Source: Arthrobacter sp. H35-D1 (GTDB lineage Bacteria; Actinomycetota; Actinomycetes; Actinomycetales; Micrococcaceae). From it: a DNA stretch of 32,072 nucleotides. Location: assembly GCF_030063185.1 (NCBI RefSeq), contig NZ_JASISP010000031.1:1-32072 (forward strand), in the 5' to 3' direction. The position numbers and the translations under genes were made by a program. Positions within the stretch are counted from its first letter, which is position 1. Each line of letters starts with the position of its first letter. Positions 20,922 through 29,532 of the stretch are shown here, one piece after another. The notes under the pieces were generated by a model. The model ran no database searches. It was not told the DNA's origin and saw only the letters and a program-made list of their open reading frames with translations.

Positions 20922-23900
20922 GTGTCCGAAGTTGCAGGTCCCAAGGAGAGTTCATTGGAACTCCAAACCTGGCTTGCTGGCTTGGATTCATATTCCGGCG
21001 CAGACACGGCCCTTGCCTTCGCCAAGACCGAGCATGGCAGCATCGGTCTCACGCACGCCCACCCCTCCGGCCTCGCCCAGCTTTTGGCAGGCCGAAAAAC
21101 CCGCCTTTCCACGCTGATTCGCGAACCGGAACACTATGCGGCTGCCAAGACGGCCGCGGCCGCCCTCCGGGCCAAAATCTTTGAACTGAGCACAGACCGC
21201 GGGATCGACGTCGGATACGTCGCCGCCGGGATGGCCCGCTGGTCCGCCGTCGGAGGACAAAGCAGCGGCGACGTTTGCGCGCCCGTGTTGCTGGCCGCCG
21301 TCGCACTGACCGTCCGCCCTGGCCAAGACGACTACGAACTCCAACTCATGGAGCAAGCCCAGGTAAACCCTGCCCTCGTGAAGTACCTGGACAAGCACAC
21401 CAACATTCATCTTGATGCGCCCGCCTTGGGACGCCTTGCCTACAGCACCGCACGCTTTGACCCGGTGCCCGTCCTGGACAGGGTCCGCACGCTGCTGGCC
21501 CCTATTGCGGGCGCCGAGGTGGAGCACGAACTCGTCGTTTCAACGTTCGCCTTCCTGGCTGAGAACCTAAATGATCCCGCCCTGCTGGCTGGTGGCACAA
21601 CCCTTGAACTTTTGCAGAGCCACAGCGGGGACGACGTTCTTCCAGTCGAGCTGGAACCGGACTTTTCCCGTTTTCCCAGCTTGGACGCGCGGCATCCCAA
21701 AGAGGAGATCCTTGTCCTGGACGCCGACCCGCACCAGCAGTACGTGCTGGACATGGTGCGCAAGGGCGAGTCGGTGCTGGTTTCCACCCCTCCAGGCACC
21801 GGGCAGACCCAGACGGCCATCAACGCCATCGCCGCGCTTGTCCATGACGGCAAGAGCGTCCTGGTGGTGGGTGAACGCCGCGGAACCCTGAACGAACTGG
21901 CCCAGATCTTCAACGAACACGACCTGGATTCGCTGCTGCTGCAGTTGAGCGCGCAAACCGGTCCACAGCAAATCAAGTCGCAGCTGATCCGTGCCATCAC
22001 GCGCAATGAAAAGGCCCTGGAACCCAAGCTGGGAAGCTTGCACGAAATGCTGGTGGACCACCGCCACCAGCTGGTCGACCACGTTGCCAGCCTGCACAAT
22101 GTCCGCGACCGCTGGGGATGCTCTCCGTATGAGGCCATGCAGTCCCTGGCCGAGCTGACATCAATCCACCCCGCACCGTCCACCACAGTTCGGCTCAAGC
22201 GCAGCGTGCTCGACAGCATCCGCGACCGCAAGGAGCTAACGGGGCGCCTGCGCCGGGCGGCGGGCCTTGGCGCCTTCAGCCGGGTCGCCGTGAGCAGCGC
22301 TTGGCATGGTGCCCGCATGGTGACGCGCAAGGAAACCGAAACGGCGTACCAGCTGGCAGAACAGCTGTTCGCCCAGGTGCCCGACTTTGCAGAGAAGATG
22401 AGTGAAGTGGCCGAGTCCGGCCAGATCCGCCAAGGCCATTCCTTCGCCGAATGGGGCCGACAGCTGAACATGCTGGTGGCCATCCGGGAAAGCCTGGACA
22501 AGTTCAACGCCGATATTTTTGACTGGTCGACCGATGAAATGATTGCGGCCACGGCCACCTCCGCGTGGCGCAAGGAAAACGGCGTTGAGATGCCTGCCTT
22601 GCAGCGCGCCCGCTTCCGCCGCAACGCCAAGGACTTGGTGCGCCCCGGCGTTCACATCGCCGATCTGCACGCCTCCCTGATTCTTGTCAAGGAGCAAAGC
22701 GCGCAGTGGGCCAAGGCTGCGACAAGCAAACGTCATCCCACAGTGCCTTCGGGCCTGGCCGAGTTGAGCCGCACCTACATGGGTCTGCGCGAGAAGTTGC
22801 TGGCCTTGGGCGCAGTGCTTGAGCGCACGGTCGATGGAGGGGACCTGCAGACTTATAACGCCCGCGAACTCGTGGGCCGGCTGGAGGCGTTGGTTGCCTC
22901 GAAGGAGTCGCTGGAGACATTGCCCGAGCGCACCCTCCTGCTCGAAGGCATGCGCGAGCAGGGCTTGGGTGAACTGCTCGACGACCTGGCCCGCCGCGAG
23001 GTGCCGGCCGCACAAACCGGCGCCGAGCTTGAACTCGCCTGGTGGCAATCCGCCTTGGAAGCCATGATCAGCGGAGACGAATACCTGGCCATGTCCGACG
23101 GCGAGAACCTCCGCCGCCTGGAAGCCGAGTTCCGCATCGCAGACCAGGCGCACGTAGCTTCCGGGCCGGGACGAATCCGCTGGAAGTTGGCCCAGCAATG
23201 GGCCAAAGCCTTGGTTGGCGGGAATCGCCAGGGCGAAATGCTGCGCAATGTGTTGAAGGACGGCCGGGTTTCGCTGGAGGCACTGAGTGCCCAGGCTCCC
23301 GACCTGCTGCGTAATCTGGCCCCTGTTTTCGTACTGAGCCCGTTGGTGGTGCCCACCGCCATTCCCGAGGGTCTGCGTTTCGACGCCGTGGTGGTTCTGG
23401 ATGCCGAGTCGACGTCCCTGCAGTCTGCTCTGCCGTCCTTGGCCCGGGCTGATCAGGTTGTGGCATTCGGGGATGAGCAAACGGCCTGCCCGAAGAGCTT
23501 TAGCGTCGCTGTCAGCGAGCCCGGGAACCGTGGCGCGGACCAGCACCCATTGGAAAGCGTGTTTGGCGCACTGTCGAGGGTGTTCCCCCGGCACCGGCTG
23601 ACCGTGGCCTACCGCGCAGTGGATGAAGATTTGGTCCGCCAGCTCAGCCGCGGTTTTTATGATTCCCAGCTGGAACGCCTCCCGGACGGCAGGGCGCTGA
23701 CGGGACTTGAGCGTGCACTGACGGTTGACTACCTGCCGGACGGCAGGGGGCTGCCCGGCAGTGACGGGGTGGAATCGGTGGTGGCCGAGGTCAATCGCGT
23801 GGTTGACCTGGTGTTTGAACACGCCAGAGTCCGCCCACGCGAGTCCCTCGCCATCATCACGGCCAGTGAACGCCATGCCGTCAGAGTTGCCCAGGCCATC

Positions 23901-25118
23901 CGCCTGCACATGGCCAACCACCCGCTGCTGGCCGACTTCTTTGCCTCCGGGCCGGAGTCCTTCCGTGTTGTCGCGGTGGACAGGGCTGCAGGATTGGTCA
24001 GGGACAGGGTCATCTTCTCGTTGGGCTACGGACGCACGCCGCATGGGCGGGCACTGCACGGTTTTGGTCCGCTGTCCGAACCCGACGGCCGCGCGAAGTT
24101 TGCGCTGGCCATGACACGGGCGCGCGCACATATCCACATTGTGACCTGCTTCAGGCCGGAAGACCTGGACGAAAGCCGGCTCAGCCACGGCGCCGTTGAC
24201 TTCTTCGAGCTGTTGGACCGTGAGCTTGCCGGCAACTCGCTGCTGGGCACTCCGGCGACGCGTGCACAGGACAGCGAGCGGGAAACTGGCGAAGACCCGC
24301 TGGTGGCCGACCTTGCCGACAGGCTCCACGCCCGGGGCGCACGCGTCTGGCATCACTACGACGGAGCCCTTGACATGGCTGCAGCTCCTGACCCGATTCA
24401 GCTGCTGGGCCGCGAAGAGCAGGAAATCCCGGTTCCGGTGGCCGTTGAATCCGATGGCACTGCCAAGTACCAGAACATGAGTGTGCGTGAACGCAGCCGA
24501 CTGCGCCCACAAATGCTTGAACGGCTGGGCTGGCGCTATGTGCCGCTGTGGACCATTGAGGTCTTCACCGACCCGTCCAGCTGCGCCGATCAGATTGGAC
24601 GCTACTTGGCGCTGCCTTCCAGTGCTGGAGACGCCGACCTTGCTTTGCTGCTGGGCACGTCCTTGGACACCTCCATGACGGCTGTCATCGACTCACCGCG
24701 TTCCCGGCGCCGCAACGGCGCAGAGGCGGCCGCGGCCGAGGAAGATGCAGCGGGTGACGACAGTACGGGTGATGACAGCGCGGTTCAAGACACGCCAGTG
24801 GGAGGCGCCGCTGCAAGCACTGTTGATACCGAGGACCAGGCTGGCGAGGCCGACTTCGGCACCGATGAGCCGGGAGCAGCAAAAGACAGCGACGAAAGTG
24901 TGCCACCAATGAGTGAAATGACCGGGGAACGAGGCAGCGATGAAACAGTTGCCGACGCCGAGTCGAAGGATGCTGCCACTCCGGCAACCCCGTCCACGGA
25001 GCAGAAGTTGCTGCCCAATGAGGCGCCCAACGACGCCGACCACACGTGGGGCGACGACCGCAACGACCGCGGCCATGATGCATGGCTGCGCGAGAACAAG
25101 CCCCCGCATTGGGGCTAG
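20922..25118 (+). CDS. DUF4011/SF1 helicase-like protein with MTES_1575-type nuclease domain, degenerate ATPase motifs
   Basis: A giant protein of 1398 residues from GTG 20922 (GAAGG upstream), or 1415 from ATG 20871. Domain order: an N-terminal DUF4011-like region (about 1-240, with the KIFELSTDRGIDVGYVAAGMARW block); a split superfamily-1 helicase core; a C-terminal endonuclease-like region (about 1125-1235, ending MSVRERSRLRPQMLERLGWRYVPLW); and an acidic low-complexity tail ending PPHWG. The Walker A position reads STPPGTGQTQTA, so the essential lysine is Gln295. Walker B reads VVVLDAEST, where relatives have DEAS. Motif III (AFGDEQ), a YRAVDE motif IV and a TRARAHIHIV motif VI remain. 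ATP hydrolysis is thus doubtful. It follows guaA in the same direction. Related multi-domain proteins are often linked to DNA defence or repair; the role here is unknown. Confidence 0.82.
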   Translation: MSEVAGPKESSLELQTWLAGLDSYSGADTALAFAKTEHGSIGLTHAHPSGLAQLLAGRKTRLSTLIREPEHYAAAKTAAAALRAKIFELSTDRGIDVGYVAAGMARWSAVGGQSSGDVCAPVLLAAVALTVRPGQDDYELQLMEQAQVNPALVKYLDKHTNIHLDAPALGRLAYSTARFDPVPVLDRVRTLLAPIAGAEVEHELVVSTFAFLAENLNDPALLAGGTTLELLQSHSGDDVLPVELEPDFSRFPSLDARHPKEEILVLDADPHQQYVLDMVRKGESVLVSTPPGTGQTQTAINAIAALVHDGKSVLVVGERRGTLNELAQIFNEHDLDSLLLQLSAQTGPQQIKSQLIRAITRNEKALEPKLGSLHEMLVDHRHQLVDHVASLHNVRDRWGCSPYEAMQSLAELTSIHPAPSTTVRLKRSVLDSIRDRKELTGRLRRAAGLGAFSRVAVSSAWHGARMVTRKETETAYQLAEQLFAQVPDFAEKMSEVAESGQIRQGHSFAEWGRQLNMLVAIRESLDKFNADIFDWSTDEMIAATATSAWRKENGVEMPALQRARFRRNAKDLVRPGVHIADLHASLILVKEQSAQWAKAATSKRHPTVPSGLAELSRTYMGLREKLLALGAVLERTVDGGDLQTYNARELVGRLEALVASKESLETLPERTLLLEGMREQGLGELLDDLARREVPAAQTGAELELAWWQSALEAMISGDEYLAMSDGENLRRLEAEFRIADQAHVASGPGRIRWKLAQQWAKALVGGNRQGEMLRNVLKDGRVSLEALSAQAPDLLRNLAPVFVLSPLVVPTAIPEGLRFDAVVVLDAESTSLQSALPSLARADQVVAFGDEQTACPKSFSVAVSEPGNRGADQHPLESVFGALSRVFPRHRLTVAYRAVDEDLVRQLSRGFYDSQLERLPDGRALTGLERALTVDYLPDGRGLPGSDGVESVVAEVNRVVDLVFEHARVRPRESLAIITASERHAVRVAQAIRLHMANHPLLADFFASGPESFRVVAVDRAAGLVRDRVIFSLGYGRTPHGRALHGFGPLSEPDGRAKFALAMTRARAHIHIVTCFRPEDLDESRLSHGAVDFFELLDRELAGNSLLGTPATRAQDSERETGEDPLVADLADRLHARGARVWHHYDGALDMAAAPDPIQLLGREEQEIPVPVAVESDGTAKYQNMSVRERSRLRPQMLERLGWRYVPLWTIEVFTDPSSCADQIGRYLALPSSAGDADLALLLGTSLDTSMTAVIDSPRSRRRNGAEAAAAEEDAAGDDSTGDDSAVQDTPVGGAAASTVDTEDQAGEADFGTDEPGAAKDSDESVPPMSEMTGERGSDETVADAESKDAATPATPSTEQKLLPNEAPNDADHTWGDDRNDRGHDAWLRENKPPHWG

Positions 25119-25135
25119 AAATTCAAGGGGCAACC

Positions 25136-25648
25136 ATGGACACTCCGCCAAAAGTACCTGGTCTGGGTGCTTTCCTGGACAAGAAGAACGGCACGCCCAA
25201 ACCGCCCACACCGCCGCTGGTGTCGGCGGCTGCACGGCTGTTGTACGTTGCCGCCGCAGTGCAAGTGATTGCCTCGATAATCGCGGTGGTCTACGCTGGA
25301 TCCCCGGAGAGACTGGATGCCATTCAGCTCCAAATTGACGCCATGACCGGTGAGGCCCCGAGCTTGGCCATGCTGCGCAACATGGGCATACTGACGGTTG
25401 TCATATCGGGAATAGCCACAACCGCTGCCTATGTGCTGTTTGGCTTGTTCCTGCGCAAGGGCTGTTCCTGGGCTCGAGTTGCTGCCGGCGTGCTGGTGTT
25501 GCTCACAGTGGTCCAGCTGCTGGGCATCGCCCTGCCCGAGGGCCTGACCACCGTGGTCCAGCTCGTGTTGGGTGGCATCGCCGTGGGGCTGTGTTACCTG
25601 CCGGGGCCAAACCATTTCTTTGCGACGGTCAAGGCGGCAAGAAATTAA
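25136..25648 (+). CDS. Unknown membrane protein, four helices
   Basis: A 170-residue product starting MDTPPKVPGLGAFLDKK. ATG 25136 follows AAGGGG by a normal spacer. A Pro-rich cytoplasmic leader (PKPPTPPLV) is followed by four hydrophobic segments at about 29-52, 82-105, 111-131 and 135-153. No known domain. It begins 17 bases after the large helicase-like gene, so it is probably in the same transcript. It ends convergently 11 bases from the SAF-domain gene. Confidence 0.8.
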   Translation: MDTPPKVPGLGAFLDKKNGTPKPPTPPLVSAAARLLYVAAAVQVIASIIAVVYAGSPERLDAIQLQIDAMTGEAPSLAMLRNMGILTVVISGIATTAAYVLFGLFLRKGCSWARVAAGVLVLLTVVQLLGIALPEGLTTVVQLVLGGIAVGLCYLPGPNHFFATVKAARN

Positions 25649-25659
25649 GTGGAACAGCG

Positions 25660-26448
25660 CTAGTTCAGCAGGATCAGGAAGACTTTCCCTCGATTGATGG
25701 CCCCGGCCAGACGCACCGCCTGCTCCGCAGAGGCCGCCACCACCACGACTCCCTCGGTCTCTTGGACCGGCAGCAGCCCTCCGCTTGTTTGTGCCAGAGC
25801 CGGGGTCCACAGCACGGGGACCTTCTCGGCCAATAGCTCATTGCTGACTGGCCCGTCAAGGCCCGTGCTGCTGCTCAACACCACTGTCACGAGTTGGCCT
25901 TGGCGCAACAGCGTGAGGGTGGAGGGGTCGCTCAGGCGCAGCGGAACTGCCTGGCTGCCGGCCGGGGCGCCAACAAGAAGCCCGTTCCCCAACAGCGAGG
26001 CATCGGTGACCACTTCCCCGCGCCGGACAGGACCGGAAAGCTGCTGCCCCTCCCACTCGGCAGCCCCTGCCATTTTCCCACCCCCCTCATCGAAGGCTGC
26101 CGGGGATGCTGGCGACTCAGGGAAGGCCGCCGGCGCCAGTGCGCCATCAGGCACCATCTCGGGGCTTACTTCACCGGAGACGAGGTCTGTGCTGCTGAGA
26201 ACATGGCCTGCGGGGAGGTCGCGGGCGGCCATCATGACAGTAGTTGCGACCGGGCTTGCGGGCGTCAGCTGTTGGACCGCCATGGCCGCGGCGGCGCAAA
26301 GGAGCAATGCCGCGAAGAGCCGCCGCCGGCGAAGAACCAGCCGGCCAAGACGGGCAAGGTGCGACGGCGGTTGTCCCGCCCACGGTTGGGAGCGCCATGC
26401 CGGTCCGGGGTAGGAGGACGGTGCCGGGGGAGTGGGTGAGGACTTCAT
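25660..26448 (-). CDS. SAF-domain (CpaB/FlgA-like) membrane-anchored protein
   Basis: A 262-residue protein with one N-terminal helix (about 44-60) after an Arg-rich stretch, then an extracytoplasmic SAF-type domain (TTVMMAARDLPAGHVLSSTDLVSGEV, about 69-94), as in CpaB of Flp pili and related proteins. The C-terminal half (SQAVPLRLSDPSTLTLLRQGQLVTVVLSS) fits the second CpaB-like beta domain. A 40-residue Ala/Gly/Glu-rich insert separates the two. No pilus genes are nearby, so a pilus role is not shown. ATG 26448 lacks a Shine-Dalgarno sequence; a TAGCGT box six bases upstream suggests a leaderless message. It ends 11 bases from the convergent membrane protein gene. Confidence 0.82.
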   Translation of the reverse strand: MKSSPTPPAPSSYPGPAWRSQPWAGQPPSHLARLGRLVLRRRRLFAALLLCAAAAMAVQQLTPASPVATTVMMAARDLPAGHVLSSTDLVSGEVSPEMVPDGALAPAAFPESPASPAAFDEGGGKMAGAAEWEGQQLSGPVRRGEVVTDASLLGNGLLVGAPAGSQAVPLRLSDPSTLTLLRQGQLVTVVLSSSTGLDGPVSNELLAEKVPVLWTPALAQTSGGLLPVQETEGVVVVAASAEQAVRLAGAINRGKVFLILLN

Positions 26449-26460
26449 GCATCAACGCTA
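26446..26460 (-). promoter_or_regulatory. -10 box and leaderless start of the SAF gene
   Basis: On the minus strand TAGCGT (26460-26455), six bases, then ATG at 26448. No ribosome binding site is seen. Confidence 0.45.
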
Positions 26461-26587
26461 GGCCCGATGCAGGGGAGTGCACCGGCCCTGCCGGCAGATT
26501 GTGGGCAATGCTGTACCGCGGGGCGCCTGTTGGGGAAACAAATACCGGTTGCCGAGAGGCCAAGACCGGCAGCTGCACCAAAAATTG

Positions 26588-26953
26588 TTAGTTGGCTGCC
26601 CCTGCTGGTGCAGGACTCTTGGTGGACGTGCTGCCCGCCGAGCCTGAACCCCCGGATGCTGAATTGCCCGACCCCGAACTGCCTGACGCCGAGCCGCTTG
26701 CGTCTGCTGTGGCCGGGGAAGCCTTGGGAGTGCTGCCTTGGTCTCCGGAGACAGCTGCGGGGACGGAGTTGGAAGCCGCGCGTGAATCCGTGCGGTAGAA
26801 GCCAGAACCCTTGAACACGACGCCCACGGAATTGAACTTTTTGCGCAGCGTGCCACGACATTCGGGGCAGACCGTCAGCGAATCGTCGGTGAACGACTGC
26901 TGGATATCAAAGGCGTGGCTGCAATCTTTGCAGGCATAAGCGTACGTGGGCAC
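26588..26953 (-). CDS. FmdB-type zinc-ribbon protein
   Basis: A 121-residue protein with an N-terminal FmdB-family zinc ribbon: MPTYAYACKDCSHAFD and SLTVCPECRGTLRKKFNSVGVVFKGSGFYRTD, with two CxxC pairs that would bind one zinc. About 60 residues of low-complexity Ser/Gly/Ala follow (SASGSSGSGNSASGGSGS). GTG 26953 is chosen because AGGAGG lies upstream and it gives the family N-terminus directly. The family's role is uncertain; a regulatory function is assumed from the original fmd locus. It lies upstream of the SAF gene on the same strand, 139 bases apart. Confidence 0.9.
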   Translation of the reverse strand: MPTYAYACKDCSHAFDIQQSFTDDSLTVCPECRGTLRKKFNSVGVVFKGSGFYRTDSRAASNSVPAAVSGDQGSTPKASPATADASGSASGSSGSGNSASGGSGSAGSTSTKSPAPAGAAN

Positions 26954-27122
26954 TGAATTTCCTCCTGGATACATGCGTCGGGACCATGTGACGGGCAGTC
27001 GCGTGGCTGGCAGTCCAAGGTCCCAAGTGCCAATTCTACCATCGCAGGTTACAACGGCTGCAGGCGCCTGCGCATTCCCGCACGCCGAGGCATGGAAACA
27101 TCCTGCCGGGACGGTTCCAGCG

Positions 27123-27767
27123 TTAGTGAATCGGCGCCGTTCCGGTGCCCAGCGTCCGGTACTCGCTGGGTGTGAGTGCATAGTCCACAGGGGCGTCGAG
27201 TGCGTTGTGGGGCAGTTGTCCAGCTGGATAGATTTCATGGCCGTACACCACGGCAACGACGGGAATAGTGGTGGTTGTGGGTAGAAACCTGTCGTAGTAT
27301 CCGCCGCCCTGGCCCAGCCGCACGCCCGCGAGGTCCACGGCCAGCGCCGGGACAAAAATCGCCTGAACCGTCTCCAGCTGCTCGAAGCCCAGGCGAGGAC
27401 CTACGGGTTCCATGACCGGAGCCAACACGCTGCGGGCCAGGGGGGCCGCTGGATACCAGAGGGTCCAAGCAAGCTGAAAATCAGGCTCACACACCGGCAC
27501 ATAGACCCTTCTGCCTGAGTCGGCGAGGAGCTGCAAAAGGCTCCCGGTGGGAGGCTCCGTAGCCCCTGAAATGAAAGCGCACACTGCGCGCCCGGCAGGC
27601 AGGGAATCCAGTAGCGCCAGCCCGTTCCGTGCCAAGTCGGTTCCTTCAGTGGCGGCAGCTGCGGGGGGAGGCACGGCGGCAGCGCGAAGGCTCGTGACGT
27701 CGTCGTGTCTTTGCTGCCGGCGGACACGCAGCAGGGTGCGCCACGCTGCCTTGCTCGGTGTGCTCAT
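27123..27767 (-). CDS. 5-formyltetrahydrofolate cyclo-ligase
   Basis: ATP-dependent conversion of 5-formyl-THF to 5,10-methenyl-THF, keeping the folate pool usable. The 214-residue product has the family layout: an N-terminal helix with basic residues (KAAWRTLLRVRRQQR), the VYVPVCEPDFQLAW strand region and the clear signature GVRLGQGGGYYDRFL (about 147-161). An Ala/Pro-rich stretch near residue 30 (AAAVPPPAAAATEG) is longer than usual. ATG 27767 follows AGGA. It is divergent from galU, with 80 bases between the starts, and 169 bases separate it from the FmdB gene. Confidence 0.92.
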   Translation of the reverse strand: MSTPSKAAWRTLLRVRRQQRHDDVTSLRAAAVPPPAAAATEGTDLARNGLALLDSLPAGRAVCAFISGATEPPTGSLLQLLADSGRRVYVPVCEPDFQLAWTLWYPAAPLARSVLAPVMEPVGPRLGFEQLETVQAIFVPALAVDLAGVRLGQGGGYYDRFLPTTTTIPVVAVVYGHEIYPAGQLPHNALDAPVDYALTPSEYRTLGTGTAPIH

Positions 27768-27835
27768 GGGTGTCCTGGGCCGGGATGTAGTAGTTGTGTT
27801 TCTTACACTATCGCGGGAAACAGGTGCGGTTCAGT

Positions 27836-27850
27836 TACCCTAGGGGCATG
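27836..27850 (+). promoter_or_regulatory. -10 box and leaderless start of galU
   Basis: TACCCT (27836-27841), six bases, then ATG 27848. The six bases AGGGGC are too close to the ATG for a normal Shine-Dalgarno sequence. Confidence 0.45.
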
Positions 27851-28750
27851 ACTTCTGCAAAGCATGTACGCAAGGCGGTTATACCCGCAGCCGGTATGGG
27901 AACGCGTTTTTTGCCCGCGACCAAGGCGATGCCCAAGGAAATGCTGCCGGTAGTTGACAAACCTGCCATTCAATATGTGGTTCAGGAAGCGGTCAGTGCA
28001 GGCCTCACCGACGTCTTGATGATCACAGGGCGCAACAAGCGCGCTTTGGAGGACCACTTTGACAGGGTTCCCTTCACTGAGCAGCTATTGCAGCAAAAGG
28101 GTGACTTGGATCGCCTCGCTGCTGTGCAGCACGCCACCGCCTTGGGCGAAATCCACTACGTGCGCCAGGGCGACCCGAAGGGACTGGGGCACGCAGTGCT
28201 GCGGGCCAAGACTCACGTGGGCGACGAACCCTTCGCTGTGCTCCTTGGCGACGACCTGATCGATGAGCGCGATGAGCTCCTGACCACCATGATTGAAGTT
28301 CAGGAACGCACCGGTGGTTCAGTGGTGGCCTTGATCGAGGTTCCGCAGGACAAGATTTCCGCCTACGGCTGCGCCGACATGAGCGTCATTGAGGGCGAGG
28401 ACTACGTTCGTGTCAACCACTTGGTGGAGAAGCCCTCGGTGGAGGATGCGCCGTCGAACTTGGCCGTGATTGGCCGCTACGTGCTGCACCCGGCCGTGTT
28501 TGACGTGCTCGAGAACACCCCTCCGGGACGCGGGGATGAAATTCAGCTCACCGACGCTTTGCAGACACTCGCCGTCAGTGAAGGCGAAGGTGGGGGCGTG
28601 TATGGTGTGGTGTTCCGTGGCCGCCGCTACGACACCGGAGACAAGCTCAGCTACCTCAAGGCCGTGGTGACCTTGGCCTGCGACAGCGAAGACCTGGGCC
28701 CCGACCTGCGTGAGTGGCTCGGTGAATTCGCCAACGGCATCAAGGGCTAA
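27848..28750 (+). CDS. galU: UTP-glucose-1-phosphate uridylyltransferase
   Basis: Makes UDP-glucose from UTP and glucose-1-phosphate for cell-wall and capsular glycans. The 300-residue protein has the nucleotide-binding start VRKAVIPAAGMGTRFLPATKAMPKEMLPVVDKP, the metal-binding LLGDDLID, the VEKPSVEDAPSNLAVIGRYVL block and the late DTGDKLSYLKAVV. ATG 27848 gives the normal N-terminus. The acetyltransferase gene starts four bases after its stop, so the two are probably one transcript. Confidence 0.97.
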   Translation: MTSAKHVRKAVIPAAGMGTRFLPATKAMPKEMLPVVDKPAIQYVVQEAVSAGLTDVLMITGRNKRALEDHFDRVPFTEQLLQQKGDLDRLAAVQHATALGEIHYVRQGDPKGLGHAVLRAKTHVGDEPFAVLLGDDLIDERDELLTTMIEVQERTGGSVVALIEVPQDKISAYGCADMSVIEGEDYVRVNHLVEKPSVEDAPSNLAVIGRYVLHPAVFDVLENTPPGRGDEIQLTDALQTLAVSEGEGGGVYGVVFRGRRYDTGDKLSYLKAVVTLACDSEDLGPDLREWLGEFANGIKG

Positions 28751-28754
28751 CTAC

Positions 28755-29369
28755 GTGCTGGGGCAGGCCATCTGGCCGGTGACGTTGAAATGCGGCGATC
28801 TCATCCTGCGCCCCATCAAGCTGCGCGACAGGGCTGAGTGGACGCGCGTGCGCGCCCGCAATGCCGCATGGTTGCAGCCGTGGGAGGCGAGCAGCCCGGC
28901 CGGATCGGCCGGGCTGCCCACTTACTCAGGCATGGTCAGGGTGTTGAACCGGCAGGCACGCGAAGCGTCCGCGCTGCCGTTCATCATCACCGAACGCATC
29001 CCTTCCCAGCCCAAACCCGTCATTGTGGGCCAGCTGACTGTTTCGGGCATCCAATGGGGGTCGGCCATGACGGCGACCCTGGGCTATTGGGTGGACAAGG
29101 ACCGGGCCGGCCGCGGTATAGTGCCCACCGCCGTGGCCATGGCCACCGACCACTGCTTCCGCCAGTTGGGGCTGCACCGGATGGAAATCAACATCCGCCC
29201 GGAGAATGCCGCCAGCCTGCGCGTGGTGGAGAAGTTGGGGTTCCGCGATGAAGGGCTGCGCCCCCGGTACCTGCACATCAATGGTGAATGGGCGGACCAC
29301 AGGAGTTTCGCCATCACCGACGAGGAAATCCCGGAAGGAATCTTGAACCGGTGGCTGGCAAGGCGCTAG
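28755..29369 (+). CDS. GNAT acetyltransferase, RimJ/RimL type
   Basis: A 204-residue member of the GNAT family, which moves an acetyl group from acetyl-CoA to an amine, often the N-terminus of a ribosomal protein in the RimJ group. Evidence is the LRPIKLRDRAEWTRVR start and the CoA-binding loop DKDRAGRGIVPTAVAMA. The HRMEINIRPENAASLRVVEKLGFRDEG and YLHINGEWADH blocks are strong RimJ signatures. GTG 28755 begins four bases after galU's stop, with AAGGGC about 8 bases upstream inside galU; other in-frame starts are possible. The substrate is not shown by the sequence. Confidence 0.92.
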   Translation: MLGQAIWPVTLKCGDLILRPIKLRDRAEWTRVRARNAAWLQPWEASSPAGSAGLPTYSGMVRVLNRQAREASALPFIITERIPSQPKPVIVGQLTVSGIQWGSAMTATLGYWVDKDRAGRGIVPTAVAMATDHCFRQLGLHRMEINIRPENAASLRVVEKLGFRDEGLRPRYLHINGEWADHRSFAITDEEIPEGILNRWLARR

Positions 29370-29532
29370 CAGGAGCAACATTGGCGACTCGGGACGTAAG
29401 AAATAGACGATTTCCGGCCTTCGCAGGCGACACACCGGCAGCAATGCCGGTGCGGACATGTTTGCCGTTTAGGGTTGAAATGTGGCCGGACACGCGGTGC
29501 CAGCCCACCAGATCCAGCTGCAGGAGACGTCA

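Noticed and set aside
19361-21112. 583-codon minus-strand frame over guaA
   Set aside because: Shadow of guaA; it spans the guaA terminator region and has no domain.
22236-24512. 758-codon minus-strand frame inside the helicase-like gene
   Set aside because: Antisense shadow; the plus-strand frame has clear helicase and nuclease motifs.
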